The position numbers and the translations under genes are program-made. A stretch of 35,051 bases of DNA from a virus. The stretch lies in the IMG/VR virus record IMGVR_UViG_3300019360_000024, positions 1 to 35,051 of that record; one strand, written 5' to 3'. The notes below the pieces were generated by a model that was not told where the DNA came from, searched no databases, and saw only the letters and a list, made by a program, of their open reading frames with translations. Below are positions 30,240-35,051 of this stretch, piece by piece (the first letter of the stretch is position 1; the number at the start of each line of letters is the position of its first letter).

Positions 30240-30856
30240 CAGAGAATGGCACGCAACATGCAAAACCCCCTTGAGCCCCTTACGTGGCGGTGTCGGTGGC
30301 TGAGCTGCTTGGCACGGCGCGCGGTTTGCAGACTTTAGTCAAGCAAGTGCGCTAGCGCCGTGTGCGCCCGCTGGGGGCTTAGTTTTCTCAAGCGCGACCT
30401 CGAAGGAGCGTCTTCAGCGGGTGAGGCTCCCTCAACTGGCGGAACTCCCATTGCGCTCAGCGCTGCTCCCGTATATCCGATTGGATTGAACTGGCTGTGG
30501 GCCATTGCGGGCGCTCGGTGAAAGCTGACCTAAAATATTTCTCCAACCGGGCGCAGCGCCCTTTACTGTAGCGCAGCGCCCATCCGATTAGTCTTCGCTC
30601 TACGTTTGCGCAAGGTGTGGGAAACCGCGATGTTATTTTGAGCGTCATGGACTGATTTATCTTCGCGGTTTTCCATACCTGGGGGATTGCGTGTTTCACC
30701 AACGCCTTCAGGCGGAGAAGATTGAGGGAAAGGCTGATAGTCGCGGCTTTGGCGCGACGCTGCGGAACAAGACTGCGTCAGAAGGTGAGCCCCGGGCGCG
30801 GGATTGAGCGTGGACTGCGGATGATTGCCGCGCCTTCGGTTTTGTTTTTCTTGGAT
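30240..30856. other. Non-coding interval with hairpins
   Basis: No convincing gene. GGGCGCAGCGCCC (30549-30561) is a small hairpin with a related half-copy 20 bases on. GGAAACCGCGA (30620-30630) and TCGCGGTTTTCC (30663-30674) form an 11-bp stem with one mismatch. An 81-codon minus-strand frame across them (30457-30702) is probably spurious or a decayed gene. Confidence 0.4.
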
Positions 30857-30958
30857 GGTGTTGTAGTCTCGATGCGCGTATCAAGGGTGATACGTGACTG
30901 AGTGACATCGGTCGTTGAAGGAGTGACTGACTAGGCTTCAGTGAAGTCTAGGGGATGG

Positions 30959-30995
30959 GCCGCGCGGATTTGTCGGGAGTTCGCGCGGCTTTCTT
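30959..30995 (+). terminator. Hairpin terminator
   Basis: GCCGCGCG (30959-30966) pairs with CGCGCGGC (30982-30989), followed by TTTCTT. The first of two rightward terminators in a row. Confidence 0.6.
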
Positions 30996-31006
30996 ATCTG
31001 GCGACG

Positions 31007-31054
31007 AAAGGGCCCGCGGGAAAGATGTTTCCCGCGGGCCCTTTCATTTTTTTT
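31007..31054 (+). terminator. Very strong intrinsic terminator
   Basis: A perfect 17-bp stem (31007-31023 with 31028-31044), a 4-base loop GATG, then CA and eight T. Among the strongest in the window, although no gene lies upstream on this strand. Confidence 0.9.
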
Positions 31055-31740
31055 GATTGCGGATTGCGGACAAAATAAAAGCGCCGACTTTCGTCAGCGC
31101 GATTCCGCAGCGTCCTCAGCCATTTGGGTATTTACCGCTGCGAGTTGATGCGAGTTTATCACGTGATCGGCTGCGGCGGGAAGAGAGTGAGGCGATTGAA
31201 TTCTCGCGGCGCGCGCAACACACGCGGGCAGCGTGTTCCGCCGCGGCAGTTAACGCGGGCGGAGGGGGAGCGAAGCGGTGGCGGGCGGGCCTTACAGAAG
31301 CCGCGCGGCCAGCGCCACCGCAAGAGGCTTTTGAAAATTCGCTGGAGACTAGATGAAATAGGCGCGCGGGCGGCGGCGGCGCCAACGGCGTCCGACGCGC
31401 CCGCACTGCGCCGGGGAAGCCGCGTCAGGAGAGGGCCCAACATAGAATGAAGACCGAGTGAAAGAAACCAAGCTAGGCTTTCGCCCGAGCGGGCGCAGGG
31501 AATTGCGCGCACCTCGCCGCGTGAGGCCATATAGGGTTTTGAACTTGCGGTGAAGATTGATTCAGCCGGTGTCGCGTAGATCAGCCAGAGCGGGATTCCG
31601 TCTTTTCGCATTGCGCGCCAGCTCTTCGATCCGAAGAGATTGATTGAAGAGCTGAAGGCATTGGTTTTCTTCCGTACCTTTTGCTTCTCGCGCCGCTTCC
31701 TCTGCGGGCCGCCTTAAAGTAACAAAGCTTCCTAGGCTTG
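31055..31740. other. Interval without a recognisable gene
   Basis: GC-rich, with long but unconvincing frames on both strands. A short plus-strand stretch after a stop near 31580 (IARQLFDPKRLIEELKAL) looks protein-like and may be a gene remnant. ATTTGGGTATTTAC at about 31129 resembles the 14.6-kb repeats but stands alone. Confidence 0.4.
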
Positions 31741-32110
31741 CGTGAATTGGCAAGAGGCGGCGCCCGTCACCGCCCGCACCGAACCCGGCGGAGAACCCAC
31801 CGGGGAAGCGGAACGAACAGCCACACCCGACGCGAACCGAAACCCGAGCGACGCGAAACCCGCCACGCCAGCACGAGCGACGAGCGACGACGGGAGACAA
31901 CGCACACGCACGGAACCAACGCGCGAACGAACGACACGGCGAAGAACAGGAACCACGCGACAATGAGGAGAACGACGAGATGGAACATGAGACACCCCCG
32001 GGGAAAAGCGGACACAATGGAAAACACGCGGACAGGACCCAGCGAGAGGGACGCCCGCGCACAGCCCCAATGACCCCCGGGCCGGCAATGGCGCGAGTGA
32101 GCCCCACCCG
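31741..32110 (+). other. T-depleted tract 2
   Basis: About 11 T in 360 bases, and none at all from 31768 to 31963 (196 bases). Polarity is the same as in tract 1. Its right part carries the same leftward leader, GGGGGTGTYTCATG, read on the minus strand. Confidence 0.9.
31767..31988 (-). CDS. Possible small membrane protein in T-poor tract 2
   Basis: A 73-codon frame with GGGGGTG 4 bases before the ATG and a strong hydrophobic start (MFHLVVLLIVAWFLFFAVSF), then an Arg-rich tail. The plan (one membrane helix, basic tail) would suit a toxin-like or holin-like peptide. The caution on A-free DNA applies, so it is only a candidate. Confidence 0.33.
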   Translation of the reverse strand: MFHLVVLLIVAWFLFFAVSFVRALVPCVCVVSRRRSSLVLAWRVSRRSGFGSRRVWLFVPLPRWVLRRVRCGR

Positions 32111-32454
32111 ACAGAAACCAAGCGGCGTTATGGGAAGACCACGCATAGAGATGCTGCGGGCTGCGGGAAGGGGGGGGTGTGGGGGGCAGGGCGCCCCCCA
32201 CATGAGAGAAGCCCGCTTGCGCTCCGATACCCGCGTCCCGCCTCCGCCGAACCGCGGGGCTTTTAGCCCGTACCATTGCCGGCCCGGGGGACAATGGGGC
32301 GAGCACGGACGGCCCGGAACTGACGATGGCGAAGCTTGCGGGCGCCGCGCCCGAGAGGGGTGGTGAATGCGCAACAGCGCGGGCGTAAGGCCGCGCGGTG
32401 AGGGAGAAAGCCCAAACCCGGGGGCCAGTCCTTAATTGATTGAAGGATGCGCGC

Positions 32455-32602
32455 CGGTGTTGTAGTCTGGGTGTGGCTGAACTCTTTTAGGGTGTTACTA
32501 GGGGAGCTAAAACAGACTAGGAGCGAGGCCAATTTGGCACCAAGGGCAAGATGTACGCTTCGGCGGCGCTGGCTGGGGACACGGGCGCCGCCGATTTTTT
32601 TT
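32455..32602 (+). ncRNA. Candidate structured RNA element 2
   Basis: Starts with the shared GGTGTTGTAGTCT (32456-32468). TAGTCTG (32463-32469) pairs with CAGACTA (32513-32519), and inside it TTTTAG (32485-32490) pairs with CTAAAA (32507-32512), stacked directly on the outer stem on the 3' side. A terminator follows at 32562. A riboregulator or small RNA is possible. Confidence 0.5.
32562..32602 (+). terminator. Intrinsic terminator
   Basis: GGCGGCGC (32562-32569) pairs with GCGCCGCC (32585-32592), followed by GA and eight T. Confidence 0.8.
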
Positions 32603-32962
32603 GCGCTTAATTGATCGCGCGAAATGAATTTTGAAAGCCGGATTGCGGCGCGTGAAAACGGAGAGCGCGGAAATTCGGATCGTTTTTTTATCCGTGACTG
32701 CGCGTGACTGAGAGCGCCTCAGCGCGGCGCGAATGTGGGCGCCGATTTTTTCCGGGACAGTCCCTTTGGAGCGAATTCCCTCGACTTATCTCGACTTGCG
32801 GCGCGCGATAAGAGTGGCGCGCGCGGAAAAACGACGACGATGAAAACGACGACGAAATGATTTTCACGGATAGTGATGGAGCGAATAAACTATAGGAGCC
32901 GCAGCCTGCGCAGCTTGGAGAAAATTTCAACGGAGCTTTTTAGCTTGTGATAGCCTCAGCCC
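32603..32962. other. Interval without a recognisable gene
   Basis: Only short frames. Small direct repeats occur: CGTGACTG twice near 32694-32710, TCTCGACTT-type repeats near 32778-32797, and ACGACGA repeats near 32831-32856. No promoter or gene can be supported. Confidence 0.4.
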
Positions 32963-33169
32963 ATGGCTTCGAGTTCTGAGTTTCCAGCTTCGCTTTCGCC
33001 TCGCCTCGCAGCGATCATTGAGGCTTTGCTTCGCGAACTTCGCAAGCGCGAAGCTCTAATCGAAGCGCAGCCTGATCTCCAAGCTTTAACCATCGTGCTT
33101 AAGCTCAGCCGGGGTAGACCGCGGACAGTTCTAATCCGCACCGAAGTCAAGTCCGAGCTTTCGCCTTGA
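32963..33169 (+). CDS. Small hypothetical protein
   Basis: A 68-residue frame that looks protein-like: two amphipathic helices (LAAIIEALLRELRKREALIE; LQALTIVLKLS) and a basic strand (RGRPRTVLIRTEV). No ribosome site is visible before the ATG. It is the first candidate gene of the rightward late region. Function unknown. Confidence 0.45.
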   Translation: MASSSEFPASLSPRLAAIIEALLRELRKREALIEAQPDLQALTIVLKLSRGRPRTVLIRTEVKSELSP

Positions 33170-33193
33170 ATCTAAGTTCCTTCGTGATAATCT
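33166..33193 (+). promoter_or_regulatory. Candidate late promoter
   Basis: TTGAAT (33166-33171), 16 bases, TAATCT (33188-33193), followed by a 130-base leader with a GCTTGC-AAGC-GCAAGC hairpin. Lies upstream of the outer-membrane, terminase and structural genes. Confidence 0.5.
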
Positions 33194-33322
33194 CTTGCTG
33201 ATCTTACAACTTAACGCTCCGCGCCGGAGAGTTAGTAGAGGCGGCAAAGCTTGCAAGCGCAAGCCTCGCTGCCTTTTGTTTTTGCGGCTTCGGCCCTGGG
33301 TGATCAACCACGGAGGATGCGA

Positions 33323-33826
33323 ATGCGAAAGAGTTTACTGCTGCTGCCTATCGTCCTGCTCGTCCTGCTCCAGGTTGGGGCGCGCGCTCAGGACACCATA
33401 AAGATTCACGTGGGATTCCAGAATCTCAACGTCGCGAACCTGAATCTGCCAGGCTGGAGCGGCTCCGTTGATTACAAGCTCGTTGAGCTTGAGCGATGGA
33501 GGATTGGAGCCGTCTTCGATGTGGCCGGGCAATATGATTCGAATAATGTCCTGGATAGGTATCAGTATCTGGCCGGGACCACGGTTGCGCGCTCGCTCGG
33601 TAAAAACAGCCTCAGTCTATTTGGCCGCGCGCTCTTTGGCGCAACGCGCTTTGAGTCTCGCGCCGGACCTGGCTTTACACGCGGCACGGTAAGCGTAGGC
33701 GGCGGGCTCGATATCAATCTCGGCAAACATTTCTTTCTCCGCCCCGGCTCGTTTGACTTTCAATGGATTGATAGGCGGCCTGTGACTTATGCGCGCCTCC
33801 TCTTTGGCGGCGGCGCGAGGTTCTAA
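33323..33826 (+). CDS. Outer-membrane beta-barrel protein with signal peptide
   Basis: A 167-residue protein. MRKSLLLLPIVLLVLLQVGA followed by RAQ-D is a signal peptide. The mature part alternates in the manner of a small 8-strand barrel (VDYKLVELERWRIGAVFDVA, LSLFGRALFGATRFES, VSVGGGLDINLGKHFFL) and ends in Phe, as needed for outer-membrane insertion. GGAGG lies 6 bases before this ATG. Phages are known to encode such proteins (lambda Lom) that alter the lysogen surface. Here it is first in the late operon, one base overlapping the next gene. The function is inferred. Confidence 0.7.
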   Translation: MRKSLLLLPIVLLVLLQVGARAQDTIKIHVGFQNLNVANLNLPGWSGSVDYKLVELERWRIGAVFDVAGQYDSNNVLDRYQYLAGTTVARSLGKNSLSLFGRALFGATRFESRAGPGFTRGTVSVGGGLDINLGKHFFLRPGSFDFQWIDRRPVTYARLLFGGGARF

Positions 33827-34053
33827 TGAATCCTGAGCTTATCCCGATCATTGTTGCGCAAAACGTGAGGGTCGCAGCCAGACTCTTCGAGGCGATGGCT
33901 ACAAGTCTTATGGCGCAAGCTAAGGCTGAGGCTGATAAGGCAAAGGCCGCAAAGCTCCGCGCCGCTTCGAGACGGCGGCGCAAGCTCGCGCTCGCCCTGG
34001 CTGCTGCGGAGGCTGGGCTTAGGTCTTACCTGAAAGAGGTGGCTCAAGACTGA
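33826..34053 (+). CDS. Small Ala/Lys-rich helical protein
   Basis: A 75-residue protein, helical and basic (MAQAKAEADKAKAAKLRAAS; KLALALAAAEAGLRSYLKEV). The ATG shares a base with the stop before it (TAATG) and its stop overlaps the next start. It lies directly before the small terminase, so a packaging accessory role is possible. Function unknown. Confidence 0.58.
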   Translation: MNPELIPIIVAQNVRVAARLFEAMATSLMAQAKAEADKAKAAKLRAASRRRRKLALALAAAEAGLRSYLKEVAQD

Positions 34054-34484
34054 TGGCCGCCCCGTCGCTTACAGACGAGAAGCGCGAGCAACTGATTGCG
34101 CTGCTTGCGGCCGGGACGCGTGAGGGCTCGATCCAACGATTCTGGGCGCTGGTTTACAGAAAGCGCCTAGCGTCTTCGACCATTGCGCACTGGCGCAAGA
34201 AGGCAAAGCCGCTCATCGATGAGCGGCGCAAGGCGCGGATTGATGAGGCGCTTAATTCCGGCCTGGCTTTGAAGACTGAGCGGATCGCGGCGCTCAAGGA
34301 ACATGCCGAGCAGCTTGCGGCGATCAAGTTTGCCGTAGCAAAGAACGGCAAGCTTTGGAATGAAAAGGCATGGCGCGAAACCCTGGCTGACATCGCTATC
34401 GAGATGGGCGACAGGAAGCCAAAGGACGCGCCACAAGAGCAAACGATCAAGGTTTATGTCGGTGTAGATCCTGACAAGGTGTGA
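34053..34484 (+). CDS. Small terminase subunit (probable)
   Basis: A 143-residue protein with an N-terminal helix-turn-helix type region (REQLIALLAAGTREGSIQRF, ASSTIAHWRKKAKP), a central helix pair and a C-terminal WRETLADIAIEMGDR segment found in small-terminase-like phage proteins. It should bind the packaging site and load DNA on TerL. Position 160 bases before TerL supports this. Confidence 0.68.
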   Translation: MAAPSLTDEKREQLIALLAAGTREGSIQRFWALVYRKRLASSTIAHWRKKAKPLIDERRKARIDEALNSGLALKTERIAALKEHAEQLAAIKFAVAKNGKLWNEKAWRETLADIAIEMGDRKPKDAPQEQTIKVYVGVDPDKV

Positions 34485-34485
34485 G

Positions 34486-34635
34486 ATGAAAGGAAGAATC
34501 CTTAAGTTTCTATTCAATTGGGCGAATCAATCGCTAAGCCAAGCGTTTTGGAATGATCGCAGGCCGTCAATCGTCGCGCGTCTTTGGTGGCGACTGTACT
34601 TGTTTTTGCCTGAGAAATTGCGGGCGTGTTGGTGA
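34486..34635 (+). CDS. 49-residue hypothetical protein between terminase genes
   Basis: Starts MKGRILKFLFNWANQSLSQA and ends in a Trp/Leu-rich basic segment (VARLWWRLYLFLPEKLRACW). AAGGTG lies just before the ATG, one base after the small terminase stop. Fills the gap between the terminase genes. Function unknown. Confidence 0.5.
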   Translation: MKGRILKFLFNWANQSLSQAFWNDRRPSIVARLWWRLYLFLPEKLRACW

Positions 34636-34648
34636 GGCAGCAGCAGCA

Positions 34649-35051
34649 ATGTCTTTTCTTCTCTCTCTTCTGATGGCCATCGTGATTGCATCCGGCAGCG
34701 TCGAGGCGTCGCCGGACAGTCGGCCATACCAGCCATTTGGCGCCGCGCTCGATATGTTCTATTCGCGCGCGCCTGAGGTTCTGCTCTCCGGGCCCGCCGG
34801 GACAGGAAAGAGCCGCGCTATCCTCGAAAAGCTTCACTTGTGCGCAAGCAAGTATGCGGGGATGCGCGGCCTCATCGTCCGCAAGACTCGCTCATCACTT
34901 TCGGAATCCGGGCTCGTTACCTTTGAGGAGAAGACGCTGCCGGCCGGCTCAAGGATTCGCGGCAACACAGCCCGCCGCTATCGCCAGGTCTACGAATATC
35001 CCAACAACAGTCAGATCGTGATTGCGGGCCTCGATGATCCGAACCGGATTA
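34649..35051 (+). CDS. terL: Terminase large subunit, N-terminal part (partial)
   Basis: The ATPase start of TerL, cut by the right edge after 134 codons. Walker A is SGPAGTGKS (Lys54), preceded by YQPFGAALDMFYSRAPEVLL and followed by GLIVRKTRSSLSESGLVTFE, typical of the family. The sequence stops at GLDDPNRI, just before the Walker B region with which the left edge begins. Residues 1-20 are hydrophobic (FLLSLLMAIVIASG), unusual for a cytoplasmic motor; a GTG at codon 12 or another later start may be real. No ribosome site is close to the ATG. Confidence 0.9.
   Translation, partial: MSFLLSLLMAIVIASGSVEASPDSRPYQPFGAALDMFYSRAPEVLLSGPAGTGKSRAILEKLHLCASKYAGMRGLIVRKTRSSLSESGLVTFEEKTLPAGSRIRGNTARRYRQVYEYPNNSQIVIAGLDDPNRI

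Larger units (their letters stand above)
30857..31054 (+). ncRNA. Candidate structured RNA element 1
   Basis: Begins with GGTGTTGTAGTCT, also found at 32456. Then come hairpins CGTATCA-AGGG-TGATACG (30877-30894) and CTAGGCTTC-AGT-GAAGTCTAG (30931-30951), and two rightward terminators (30959 and 31007). There is no open frame of note. The 13-nt block could instead be an extended -10 promoter, with the RNA starting just after it. Confidence 0.45.

Noticed and set aside
29524-30263. Long minus-strand frames beginning at 30252 or 30263
   Set aside because: Their starts lie upstream of promoter PL3 and inside the palindrome. Their openness follows from absence of A.
29549-30338. Plus-strand Arg/Ala-rich proteins, including an ATGA-coupled pair at 29719-30105 and 30102-30338
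   Set aside because: The tract lacks T, so no frame can stop, and only hydrophilic residues can be encoded. The frames also run across the PL3 operator.
30457-30702. 81-codon minus-strand protein
   Set aside because: No ribosome site, and the frame runs through two hairpins. It looks like a chance frame or a decayed sequence.
29500-33000. Diversity-generating retroelement or retron
   Set aside because: The base-specific depletion suggested it, but no reverse transcriptase frame and no template/variable repeat pair are present in the window.

Overview
The window is almost a whole temperate-phage or phage-like mobile-element genome, cut inside its large terminase gene. The N-terminal ATPase part of TerL runs off the right end and the C-terminal nuclease part runs in from the left end, in an order that joins once about 13 bases are added. 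The DNA is GC-rich with strong GGAGG-type ribosome sites. A signal-peptide outer-membrane beta-barrel protein points to a Gram-negative host. I cannot name the host or a close relative.

Layout. (1) 33.0-35.05 kb continuing to 0.0-11.0 kb, rightward: a promoter candidate, an outer-membrane protein, small terminase, TerL, a portal fused to a MuF-type domain, HK97 prohead protease, HK97-fold capsid, small connector-like proteins, beta-rich fibre proteins and two paralogous LamG-like fibre proteins. No tape measure, tail tube, sheath or endolysin is recognisable. (2) 11.1-13.5 kb: a secreted thermonuclease and a PAPS-reductase-like PP-loop protein, a strong terminator, and a probable short leftward RNA. 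(3) 13.5-19.4 kb, leftward: many small proteins (several with Cys clusters), a four-helix membrane protein, a 14-nt repeat array at 14.56-14.74 kb, and a winged-helix replication initiator whose own gene holds twelve GTGACG/CGTCAC hexamers, a lambda-O-like origin candidate. (4) 19.6-20.2 kb: two divergent ribbon-helix-helix (RHH) proteins flanking an operator. (5) 20.7-21.9 kb: attP-like tRNA 3' end and tyrosine integrase. (6) 22-29.4 kb, leftward: about 20 small early genes including a Rad52-like annealing protein, an AlpA-like DNA-binding protein and a SWIM zinc-finger protein. (7) 29.5-33 kb: a 3.5-kb region of unusual composition with no confident gene.

The main new-looking features are regulatory. 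Three leftward promoters (19.89, 29.49 and 30.20 kb) each carry three GGNACC boxes at exactly 11-bp spacing across the spacer and -10. This suggests a lysis-lysogeny circuit built on RHH repressors rather than a cI/Cro pair. The 29.5-32.6 kb region looks like a module present twice: a tract almost free of T on the plus strand (one 196-base stretch has none), a shared leftward leader GGGGGTGTYTCATG, and a shared GGTGTTGTAGTCT block followed by strong rightward terminators. T-free DNA cannot contain a stop codon on either strand, so the long open frames there are not evidence of coding.
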